Source of the DNA: Frateuria_A sp051900425
GTDB taxonomy: Bacteria > Pseudomonadota > Gammaproteobacteria > Xanthomonadales > Rhodanobacteraceae
Reading direction: 5' to 3'
DNA length: 64,000 nucleotides
NCBI RefSeq assembly: GCF_051900425.1
Contig: NZ_JBHZGK010000004.1
Span: 124,001 to 188,000, forward strand
The position numbers and the translations under genes are program-made. Every line of letters starts with the position of its first letter. Position 1 is the stretch's first letter. Positions 24,482 through 31,949 of this stretch are shown piece after piece. The notes beneath the pieces were generated by a model that saw only the letters and a list, made by a program, of their open reading frames with translations, was not told the origin of the DNA and did no database searches.

Positions 24482-25711
24482 ATGCAGACCCGCGCCGAAC
24501 CCGTCGCCGCCGCCTTGCCCGCGGAGCCGAGCACCGCCTTTGCCGTGCTCGGCGCCATCAGCTTCTCGCACCTGCTCAACGACATGATCCAGTCGCTGAT
24601 CGTGGCGATCTATCCGATCCTCAAAAGCGGTTTCGCGCTGAGCTTCGGCCAGGTCGGCCTGATCACGCTGACCTACCAGATCACCGCTTCGCTGCTGCAG
24701 CCGCTGGTGGGCGTGGCGACCGATCGCCGGTCGATGCCGTACTCGTTGCCGGTCGGCATGGGCTTCACCTTGTGCGGATTGCTGCTGCTTGCGGTGGCGC
24801 CCAGCTTCCCCGTATTGCTCGTTGCCGCCGCGCTGGTCGGCACCGGCTCGTCGGTGTTCCATCCGGAAGCATCGCGTGTGGCGCGGATGGCCTCGGGCGG
24901 ACGGCACGGCCTGGCGCAGTCGCTGTTCCAGGTCGGCGGCAACACCGGCTCGTCGATGGGTCCGCTGCTGGCGGCCTGGATCATCGTGCCGCACGGGCGC
25001 GGCAGCGTGGCCTGGTTCTCGCTGGCGGCGCTGCTGGCGATCGCGGTGTTGGTGAAGGTCGGCGCCTGGTATGGCCGGCACCACGCCAGCCGCAACGGTG
25101 CGCGCCGGCACCACGCGCAGGTGATGCCCTCGCGCAACCGCGTGGTGCTGTCGCTGGTGATCCTGGGGCTGTTGATCTTCTCCAAGTACTTCTACCTGGC
25201 GAGCCTCTCCAGCTACTACACCTTCTACCTGATCCACCGCTTCGGCGTGTCGGTGCAGAGCGCGCAGACGCACCTGTTCGTGTTCCTGTTCGCGGTGGCG
25301 GCCGGCTCGCTGATCGGCGGTCCGGTCGGAGACCGGATCGGGCGCAAGTCGGTGATCTGGATTTCCATCCTCGGCGTGGCGCCGTTCTCGCTGCTGCTGC
25401 CGCACGCGAGCCTGTTCTGGACCGGCGTGGCCAGCGTGGTGATCGGACTGGTGTTGTCCTCGGCGTTCTCGGCGATCCTGGTCTATGCGCAGGAACTGCT
25501 GCCGGGGCGCGTGGGCATGGTCTCGGGCCTGTTCTTCGGCCTTGCCTTCGGCATGGGCGGCATCGGCGCGGCGGTGCTTGGCCAGCTCGCCGACGCGCAC
25601 GGCATCGAGTACGTCTACCGCCTGTGCGCGTTCCTGCCGCTGATGGGGCTGATCACGGTATTCCTGCCAGAGCTCGACCGGCCGCCCCCGGGGAGCCTTG
25701 CCGCGCGCTAG
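24482..25711 (+). CDS. fsr: Fosmidomycin-resistance-type MFS exporter
   Basis: Product of 409 residues with twelve predicted membrane segments. It resembles Fsr throughout: AISFSHLLNDMIQSLIVAIY in helix 1, SFGQVGLITLTYQITASLLQ, TGSSVFHPEASRVARMASGG and GGNTGSSMGPLLAAW. Fsr proteins export fosmidomycin and related compounds; the native substrate is uncertain. ATG 24482 is the natural start. A Bax inhibitor-like gene follows 44 bases downstream in the same direction. Confidence 0.9.
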   Translation: MQTRAEPVAAALPAEPSTAFAVLGAISFSHLLNDMIQSLIVAIYPILKSGFALSFGQVGLITLTYQITASLLQPLVGVATDRRSMPYSLPVGMGFTLCGLLLLAVAPSFPVLLVAAALVGTGSSVFHPEASRVARMASGGRHGLAQSLFQVGGNTGSSMGPLLAAWIIVPHGRGSVAWFSLAALLAIAVLVKVGAWYGRHHASRNGARRHHAQVMPSRNRVVLSLVILGLLIFSKYFYLASLSSYYTFYLIHRFGVSVQSAQTHLFVFLFAVAAGSLIGGPVGDRIGRKSVIWISILGVAPFSLLLPHASLFWTGVASVVIGLVLSSAFSAILVYAQELLPGRVGMVSGLFFGLAFGMGGIGAAVLGQLADAHGIEYVYRLCAFLPLMGLITVFLPELDRPPPGSLAAR

Positions 25712-25755
25712 GATGGTGGCCTGTGCGCACCGCGCGAACATACGAGAGGGAATCC

Positions 25756-26511
25756 ATGCGCTCCAGCAACCCGGTACTGCGCGAGAACACCTTCCAGGGC
25801 CTGTTCGCCGAAGGCGACCGCATGACGATGAACGGCACGGTCGCCAAGACCGGGCTGCTGCTTCTGCTGGCCGTGGTGACCGGCGGCTGGACCTGGCACC
25901 GCTTCGACACGCTGGCCGCGGCCGGCGATGTCGCCGGCGCCATCGCCGCGATCTCGCCGTTCATGTGGGGCGGCTTGCTCGTCGGTTTCGTACTGGCGAT
26001 GGCCAGCGCCTTCCTGCGCCAGTGGTCGGGCATCACTGCGCCGCTGTACGCGATTGCCGAGGGTTTCGCGCTCGGCGGCATCTCGGCCTTCATGGAGCTT
26101 CGCTACCCGGGCATCGTGCTACAGGCGGTGATGCTGACCGCGGGCGTGCTGGCGGTCATGCTGGTGCTCTATCGCACGCGGGTGATCAAGGTCACCGACC
26201 GGTTCCGCACCGGCGTGGTCGCCGCCACCGGCGCGATCATGCTGCTGTACCTGGTCGACCTCGGGCTGCGAGCGTTCACCAGCATGCAGGTGCCTTTCAT
26301 CCATGAGTCCGGGCTGCTGGGCATCGGCTTCAGCCTGGTGGTGGTCGGCCTGGCGGCGCTCAACCTGACGCTGGACTTCGACCTGATCGAGCGCGGCACG
26401 CAGGCCGGTGCGCCGAAGTACATGGAGTGGTACGGCGCGTTTGCGCTGATGGTGACGCTGGTGTGGCTGTATATGGAGATTCTGCGGCTGCTGTCGAAGG
26501 CGCGGCGTTGA
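25756..26511 (+). CDS. Bax inhibitor-1/YccA family membrane protein
   Basis: Product of 251 residues with seven membrane helices. It begins RSSNPVLRENTFQG, the standard N-terminus of the large bacterial Bax1-I subfamily, and ends LDFDLIERGTQAGAPKYMEW followed by YGAFALMVTLVWLYMEILRL. Relatives include the pH-sensitive calcium-leak channel BsYetJ; the role in proteobacteria is unclear. ATG 25756 has GAGAGGG upstream. It is probably co-transcribed with fsr and is followed directly by a copy of the 54-bp element. Confidence 0.9.
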   Translation: MRSSNPVLRENTFQGLFAEGDRMTMNGTVAKTGLLLLLAVVTGGWTWHRFDTLAAAGDVAGAIAAISPFMWGGLLVGFVLAMASAFLRQWSGITAPLYAIAEGFALGGISAFMELRYPGIVLQAVMLTAGVLAVMLVLYRTRVIKVTDRFRTGVVAATGAIMLLYLVDLGLRAFTSMQVPFIHESGLLGIGFSLVVVGLAALNLTLDFDLIERGTQAGAPKYMEWYGAFALMVTLVWLYMEILRLLSKARR

Positions 26512-26523
26512 TGGGGTGAGGCA

Positions 26524-26577
26524 AGGCTTCCCCCATCCGCCTGTCGGCACCTTCCCCCGTAAACGGGGGAAGGCTCG
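26524..26577. repeat. 54-bp element, copy B
   Basis: Near-identical to copy A at 24189; begins 12 bases after the Bax inhibitor-like gene stop. Degenerate CTTCCCC/GGGGAAGG hairpins continue to about 26720, filling the gap to murB. Confidence 0.85.
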
Positions 26578-26721
26578 AAAGGGGGGCATGGCGCTGGTCC
26601 TTCCCCTTTGAACGGGGGAAGGCTTGATAGGTGGGATGGCGCTGGTCCTTCCCCGTAAAGGGGAAAGGCACGGCAGGTGGAACGGCGTTGGTGCCTCAAG
26701 GGCGGAGGGGGAGGCCTTGCC

Positions 26722-27762
26722 TCAAACCACCACCGGCTCCGGCTCCAGCCGCACCCCGAACTTCGCCTCGACTCCCGAGATCACCTTTTGTGCCAGCGCC
26801 CACAGCTCGGCGCCGCTGGCGTGGCCGTGGTTGACCAGCACCAGGGCGTGGCGGTTGGAGATGCCGGCGTCACCCTCGCGGTAGCCCTTGAAGCCGGCGG
26901 CCTCGATCAGCCAGGCGGCCGAGAGTTTCCAGCGGCCGTCGCTGCCGGGCCAGGCGACCAGTTCGGGGTGCTCGCGTTTGAGCGCTTCGCCCAGCGCCGC
27001 CTCGACGACCGGGTTCTTGAAGAAGCTGCCGGCGTTGCCGATGACGGCCGGATCGGGCAGCTTGCGGGTGCGCAGGTGGACCACCGCTTCGGCGACGTGG
27101 AAGGGCGCGGGTTTGTCCACGCCCATGCGCGCGAGCTCTTCGCGGATGCCGGCGTAGTCCAGGCGCAGCGCGTGCGTGCGGGGCAGGGCGAAGCGCACGG
27201 CGGTGACGATGTAGCGGCCGGGGTCGCGCTTGAACAGCGAGTAGCGGTAGGCGAAGGCGCAGGCGGCGTTGTCCAGCGAGACGACGCGGCGCTCCGTCAG
27301 GTCCCAGGCCTCCACGCTCTCGATGAACTCGGCGACCTCCGTGCCGTAGGCGCCGATGTTCTGGATTGGCGCGGCGCCGACCGTGCCGGGAATCAGGATC
27401 AGGTTCTCCAGCCCGGCGAAGCCCTGGCCCAGCGTCCAGCGCACGAAGTCGTCCCAGCGCTCGCCCGCGGCGACCGCGATGCGCGCGACCTCGCCATCCT
27501 GTTCGACCTGCACGCCGCGGGTGGCCATCGCCACGACGGTGCCGTCGAAGTCGCCGGTCAGCAGCAGGTTGCTGCCTTCGCCCAGCACCAGTAGCGGGCC
27601 GTTGCGCACGGCCGGGAAGTCGAGCAGTTCCGGAAGCCTGGCCGCATCGCGGACCTCGGCCAGCAGCCGCGCGCGGGCCGCCACGCGCAACGTATTGCGC
27701 GCCACCAGGGGCGCGTTTTCGATCAACGTGTAGCCGCCCATGTCGATGCGCTCAGCCAGCAT
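26722..27762 (-). CDS. murB: UDP-N-acetylenolpyruvoylglucosamine reductase
   Basis: Reduces UDP-GlcNAc-enolpyruvate to UDP-MurNAc with NADPH and FAD (cytoplasmic peptidoglycan precursor step). 346 residues, type I MurB. Visible: FAD-binding LVLGEGSNLLL, GLENLILIPGTVGAAPIQNI then GAYG, YRYSLFK with the catalytic region, GNAGSFFKNPV with the catalytic Ser, and a C-terminal Glu region. Start ATG 27762 has GGAG at 6 bases; a GTG at 27774 is the alternative. It overlaps pyrD by 11 bases, so it is translationally coupled. Confidence 0.95.
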   Translation of the reverse strand: MLAERIDMGGYTLIENAPLVARNTLRVAARARLLAEVRDAARLPELLDFPAVRNGPLLVLGEGSNLLLTGDFDGTVVAMATRGVQVEQDGEVARIAVAAGERWDDFVRWTLGQGFAGLENLILIPGTVGAAPIQNIGAYGTEVAEFIESVEAWDLTERRVVSLDNAACAFAYRYSLFKRDPGRYIVTAVRFALPRTHALRLDYAGIREELARMGVDKPAPFHVAEAVVHLRTRKLPDPAVIGNAGSFFKNPVVEAALGEALKREHPELVAWPGSDGRWKLSAAWLIEAAGFKGYREGDAGISNRHALVLVNHGHASGAELWALAQKVISGVEAKFGVRLEPEPVVV

Positions 27763-28789
27763 GGTTCGCTCCACGCTGGCGGCGGATCTCGTCGACGCAT
27801 TCGGCGACCAGGCGCGGTCCGCGGTAGATCAGGCCCGAGTACACCTGCACCAGATTCGCGCCGGCCTCGAGCTTTTCGACCGCATCGCTGCCATCGAGGA
27901 TGCCGCCCACGCCCACGATCGGCACCTGCGGTCCCAGTCGCGCGCGCATGCCGCGCAGCACCTCGGTGGAGCGGGCGAACAACGGCTTGCCCGAGAGGCC
28001 ACCGGCTTCCTGCCCGTGCGGGTCGCCCGCCACCGTGCTGTGGTCGATCGTGGTGTTGGTGCAGATCACCCCGTCGATGCCGGCCGTGCGCAGCACCTCT
28101 GCCATGCCGTCCAGTTCGGCCTCGCCCAGATCCGGCGCGATCTTGAGCAACATCGGCTTGCGCGCGCCGGCCTGGCTGCCCAGCCGTTCCTGCGCCTCGC
28201 GGAGCGTTTCGATGAAGCGGCGCAGCGTCGCCTCTTCCTGCAGGTCGCGCAGGCCCTGGGTGTTGGGCGAGGAGATGTTGACCGTGACATAGCTGGCGTG
28301 GCGGTACACCCGCTCCAGGCAGAACAGGTAATCGTCGACCGCGCGTTCGTTGGGCGTGTCCTTGTTCTTGCCGATGTTGATGCCCAGCACGCCGCGGTAG
28401 CGGGACGCCCCGACGTTGCGCACCAGCGCGTCGACGCCTTCGTTGTTGAAGCCGAGCCGGTTGATGATCGCCTCGTGGTCGCGCAGGCGGAACATGCGCG
28501 GCTTCGGGTTGCCCGGCTGCGGGCGTGGCGTGACCGTGCCGACCTCGACGAAACCGAAGCCGAGCGCGCCCAATTCGTCGATGTGCGCGGCGTTCTTGTC
28601 CAGCCCCGCCGCCAACCCGACCGGGTTCGGGAAGCGGATGCCGAACGCGGTGACCGGCAGGTCGTCCGGCGGCGTCGCGACGAAGCAGCCCAGGTTGCTG
28701 CGATGGGCCACGCCCAGCGCATACAGGGTCAGCCGGTGCGCGGTCTCGGCGTCGAGCGCGAACAGCAGCGGGCGGATATGGTCGTACAT
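27752..28789 (-). CDS. pyrD: Dihydroorotate dehydrogenase (quinone), class 2
   Basis: Oxidises dihydroorotate to orotate with a quinone acceptor at the inner membrane (pyrimidine synthesis). 345 residues. An amphipathic class 2 N-terminus (HIRPLLFALDAETAHRL) is present, then FPNPVGLAAGLDKNA, the FMN-site GFVEVGTVTPRPQPGNPKPR, INRLGFNNEG, and catalytic-Ser segment VNISSPNTQGLRDLQ. C-terminal phosphate site GVGGILDGSDA and QVYSGLIYRGP. It lies between the SDR gene and murB. Confidence 0.96.
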   Translation of the reverse strand: MYDHIRPLLFALDAETAHRLTLYALGVAHRSNLGCFVATPPDDLPVTAFGIRFPNPVGLAAGLDKNAAHIDELGALGFGFVEVGTVTPRPQPGNPKPRMFRLRDHEAIINRLGFNNEGVDALVRNVGASRYRGVLGINIGKNKDTPNERAVDDYLFCLERVYRHASYVTVNISSPNTQGLRDLQEEATLRRFIETLREAQERLGSQAGARKPMLLKIAPDLGEAELDGMAEVLRTAGIDGVICTNTTIDHSTVAGDPHGQEAGGLSGKPLFARSTEVLRGMRARLGPQVPIVGVGGILDGSDAVEKLEAGANLVQVYSGLIYRGPRLVAECVDEIRRQRGANHAG

Positions 28790-28792
28790 GGC

Positions 28793-29557
28793 TTATCCGT
28801 TGAGGCCCTGGCCGCCGTCCACGCACAGCGTCTGGCCGGTGATCCAGGCGGCGTAGGGCGAGGCGAGGAAGAGGGCGGCATGGGCGATTTCCTCCGGCGC
28901 GCCGAAGCGGCCGAAGGGGATCTTCGCGAGCGTGGCCTGGTAGAGCGCGGGTTCCTCGCGGCGGCGGCGGTCCCACAGGCCCTCGGGGAATTCGATCGAT
29001 CCGGGCGCGATGGCGTTGACGCGGATGCGCTTGGCAGCCAGCGCCAATGCCTGCGAGGTGGTGTACTGGCTGAGCGCCGCCTTCACCGCGGCATACGGCG
29101 CACCGTTGCGGCGCGGGTGGAAGGCGGCAATGGAACTGGTGTGCAGGATCGAGGCGTGCGGCGAGGCTTCCAGATGGGGCAGGGCGGCCCGCGAGGCGCG
29201 CACGGCGGCCATCAGGTCGACTTCGAAGCCCCGCAGCCAGCTTTCGTCGTCGTCACTGAAGCCGTAGCCGCTGGCGTTGTTCACCAGCACGTCGATGCCG
29301 CCCAGCGACCGGGCCGCATCGGCGATGTATCCCGTGATGGTCTGCGCATCGGCAAGATCGCAGCTGGCAGCGTGCGTGGGGTGACCAAAGGCGGCCAGTG
29401 CCTGCCGCGTCGACTCGAGCGGCTGTGGATCGCGCGCGCAGATCGATACCGCCGCGCCTGCTCCGGCAAATGCCAGCGCGATGCTGCGGCCGATGCCCTT
29501 GCTGCCGCCGGCGACCAGCACGCGGTAGCCGGTGAAGTCGAAGGCGCCGCCGGGCAT
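28793..29557 (-). CDS. SDR-family oxidoreductase
   Basis: Product of 254 residues. Classical short-chain dehydrogenase: cofactor motif GGSKGIG near the N-terminus, NNASG, catalytic Ser in ILHTSSIAAF, YAAVK for the Tyr-Lys pair, and the typical C-terminal GQTLCVDGGQGL. Basic residues after the cofactor loop (ARDP) suggest NADP preference, which is an inference. Substrate unknown. It lies between a DUF4190 gene (1-base gap) and pyrD (3-base gap), clearly within one operon. Confidence 0.9.
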   Translation of the reverse strand: MPGGAFDFTGYRVLVAGGSKGIGRSIALAFAGAGAAVSICARDPQPLESTRQALAAFGHPTHAASCDLADAQTITGYIADAARSLGGIDVLVNNASGYGFSDDDESWLRGFEVDLMAAVRASRAALPHLEASPHASILHTSSIAAFHPRRNGAPYAAVKAALSQYTTSQALALAAKRIRVNAIAPGSIEFPEGLWDRRRREEPALYQATLAKIPFGRFGAPEEIAHAALFLASPYAAWITGQTLCVDGGQGLNG

Positions 29558-29558
29558 G

Positions 29559-29861
29559 TCAGTGGAAGAACGAGGAGCCGATGCCGATCGAGAGGCCGAG
29601 CACGACCGCGGCAATGGCAAACAGCAGCAGGATGAAACCGAACGCCAACTGCACGTAGCCGAGCACGAGGCCCACGACCGCGAGCCCGTCGCCCTCGATC
29701 TGGCCTTGCGAGCGGCGGATTTCGCCGCGCGCCAGGTGGCCGCAGACGATCGCCACGATGGCGCCGATCAGCGGCACGACGCACCACGAGGCGATGCCGG
29801 ACACCAGGCTGACGACGGCCAGGGCGCTGGTCGTGCGATGGACGGGAGGCGTTGCGTTCAT
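29559..29861 (-). CDS. DUF4190 small membrane protein
   Basis: One hundred residues, two membrane segments. TSALAVVSLVSGIASWCVVP followed by IVCGHLARGEIRRSQGQIEG and GLAVVGLVLGY matches the DUF4190 family (small membrane proteins of unknown role). It is the first gene of the run SDR-pyrD-murB, so the operon promoter should lie in 29862-29970. Confidence 0.9.
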   Translation of the reverse strand: MNATPPVHRTTSALAVVSLVSGIASWCVVPLIGAIVAIVCGHLARGEIRRSQGQIEGDGLAVVGLVLGYVQLAFGFILLLFAIAAVVLGLSIGIGSSFFH

Positions 29862-29971
29862 GGCGTCGGTCCTCGCTGTGTGCCGGCTCGGCGGAAGGTT
29901 GCCATCCCCGGGGCGTCATGCCCACGGTCGCGGAACCCTATTGTGCTCTGGAACCCGGACAAGAGCTTCGC

Positions 29972-30008
29972 CAAAAGCCTCTCCCCCGGGCGTTGCCGGG
30001 GGAGAGGG
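29972..30008 (-). terminator. Probable terminator of the aldehyde dehydrogenase gene
   Basis: Strong stem CCTCTCCCCCGGG / CCGGGGGAGAGG just past the dehydrogenase stop. On the minus strand it is followed by CTTTTGG. It separates this gene from the DUF4190-pyrD-murB operon. Confidence 0.65.
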
Positions 30009-30014
30009 CGTTTC

Positions 30015-31550
30015 TTACACGGTGAACTTGATGCCCTGTGCCAGCGGCAGTGCGTCGGAGTAGTTGATCGTATTGGTCTGGCGGCGCATGTAGACCTTCC
30101 AGGCGTCCGAACCGGACTCGCGACCGCCACCGGTCTCCTTCTCGCCGCCGAAGGCGCCGCCGATCTCGGCGCCGGAGGTGCCGATGTTGACGTTGGCGAT
30201 GCCGCAGTCCGAACCGGCCGCCGAGAGGAACTGCTCAGCCGCGCGCAGGTTGTTGGTGAAGATCGACGAGGACAGGCCCTGGGGCACGTCGTTCTGCATC
30301 TCGATCGCTTCGTCGAGCGTCTTGAACGGCATCACGTAGAGGATCGGCGCGAAGGTCTCGGTCTGCACCACGTCGTCCGAGTTCTTCACCCCGGTGACGA
30401 TCGTCGGCAGCACGAAGTTGCCCTTGCGGTCGGTCAGTGCCGCACCGCCGGTGCGCACGGTGCCGCCGGCGGCCTTGGCCTTCTCGATGGCGGCCTGATA
30501 CGCCTTCACGGCCTCGGGGCTGTTGAGCGGGCCCATCATCGTGGTGGCGAGGGTCGGATCGCCGATCTTGCCCTCGACCTGCTTGTACGCACCGACCAGC
30601 GTGTCCAGCACGTTGTCGAAGATCGACTCGTGCACGAACAGGCGGCGGGTGGTGGTGCAGCGCTGGCCGGCGGTGCCGACGGCGCCGAACACGATGCCCG
30701 GGATGGCGAGCTTCAGGTCAGCCGTTTCATCCAGGATGATCGCGTTGTTGCCGCCCAGTTCCAGCAGCGAGCGGCCCATGCGATGGGCGACGCGCTCGCC
30801 GACCATGCGGCCGACCTTGGTCGAGCCGGTGAAGCTGATCAGCGGGATGCGCTTGTCGTCCACGAACGCCTGCGAGAGTTCCGTGCCGGCGTCGTTGAAC
30901 AGGAAGAAGATGTCCGGGAAGCCGGCGCCCTTCAGCGCCTCGTTGCAGATCTTCATGGTGGCGATCGCCGAGAGCGGGGTCTTGGGCGAGGGCTTCCAGA
31001 TCGAGATGTCGCCGCAGGCCGCGGCCAGCATGGCGTTCCAGGCCCACACGGCGACCGGGAAGTTGAACGCGCTGATGATGCCGACCAGGCCCAGCGGCTG
31101 GTACTGCTCGTACATGCGGTGGCCCGGGCGCTCCGAGTGCATGGTGTAGCCATGCAGCATGCGGCTCTGGCCCACGGCGAAGTCGGCGATGTCGATCATC
31201 TCCTGCACTTCGCCGTCGCCTTCGGGCTTGATCTTGCCCATTTCGAGCGCGACCAGGGAGCCAAGCGCGTCCTTGTGCTTGCGCAGCGCCTCGCCGCACA
31301 GGCGAACGGCTTCGCCACGGCGTGGCGCCGGGGTGGTGCGCCAGACCTTGAAGGCTTCCTGCGCGCGCTTGACGATCGTCTCGTAGTCCGCCGCGCTGGA
31401 GGCATGCACCGAGGCGATCACTTCGCCGGTGGCCGGGTTCTGCGGCTGGAGCGTGCCGGCGTCGGTCGTCGTCGACCACTCGCCTTTGCCGAGATAGGTA
31501 CCGGACTGCGACTCGCCCAGGCCGAGCGCCTTGAGAATATCGTGGGACAT
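30015..31550 (-). CDS. Aldehyde dehydrogenase, family 7 (aminoadipate-semialdehyde/antiquitin type)
   Basis: Product of 511 residues, cytoplasmic. NAD site ISFTGSTKVGRMVGERVA, catalytic Glu in LLELGGNNAIILDE and catalytic Cys in TAGQRCTTTRR. The C-terminus has GTSGAEIGGAFGGEKETGGG, characteristic of ALDH7. Family-7 enzymes oxidise alpha-aminoadipate semialdehyde (lysine catabolism) and betaine aldehyde. No lysine-degradation partners adjoin. Start 31550 has AGGAG about 7 bases upstream. Confidence 0.92.
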   Translation of the reverse strand: MSHDILKALGLGESQSGTYLGKGEWSTTTDAGTLQPQNPATGEVIASVHASSAADYETIVKRAQEAFKVWRTTPAPRRGEAVRLCGEALRKHKDALGSLVALEMGKIKPEGDGEVQEMIDIADFAVGQSRMLHGYTMHSERPGHRMYEQYQPLGLVGIISAFNFPVAVWAWNAMLAAACGDISIWKPSPKTPLSAIATMKICNEALKGAGFPDIFFLFNDAGTELSQAFVDDKRIPLISFTGSTKVGRMVGERVAHRMGRSLLELGGNNAIILDETADLKLAIPGIVFGAVGTAGQRCTTTRRLFVHESIFDNVLDTLVGAYKQVEGKIGDPTLATTMMGPLNSPEAVKAYQAAIEKAKAAGGTVRTGGAALTDRKGNFVLPTIVTGVKNSDDVVQTETFAPILYVMPFKTLDEAIEMQNDVPQGLSSSIFTNNLRAAEQFLSAAGSDCGIANVNIGTSGAEIGGAFGGEKETGGGRESGSDAWKVYMRRQTNTINYSDALPLAQGIKFTV

Positions 31551-31642
31551 GCGTGGCTCCTTTGGGTCGGGCGCCATGGAGGCGCCGGACTATTGCGAAA
31601 CGACCATTCTAGCAGGGTGGGTCAGTGGGCTCCCGGGACCTC

Positions 31643-31704
31643 GTGCAGGGGCGCACTTATGCGTGACCTGCATGTTTCCCGGTCGCGCACAGTGCGCTCC
31701 TGCA
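31643..31704. repeat. REP-like palindrome, family 1 (degenerate)
   Basis: Arms GTGCAGGGGCGCAC and GTGCGCTCCTGCA. It lies between the aldehyde dehydrogenase start and tRNA-Arg; the rest of 31551-31763 holds nothing else recognised. Confidence 0.65.
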
Positions 31705-31763
31705 GAGGCGTCCTCGCCGTCGGAATCGCACCCACCGCCCATCCATGCCAGAATCCGCGCCTC

Positions 31764-31840
<77 letters not shown>

Positions 31841-31844
31841 TTCC

Positions 31845-31867
31845 AGGCCGGCATTGCCGGCCTTTTT
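31845..31867 (+). terminator. Rho-independent terminator of tRNA-Arg
   Basis: Stem AGGCCGGC / GCCGGCCT with a short loop, followed by five T, 4 bases after the tRNA CCA. Confidence 0.88.
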
Positions 31868-31949
31868 CTTGCGTCAACAAACCCTAGGCGAGACCGGTGC
31901 TATACCGGGGTCTCTATGCGGCACCGGCCGCGTCCCAGGGAGAAAGGCC

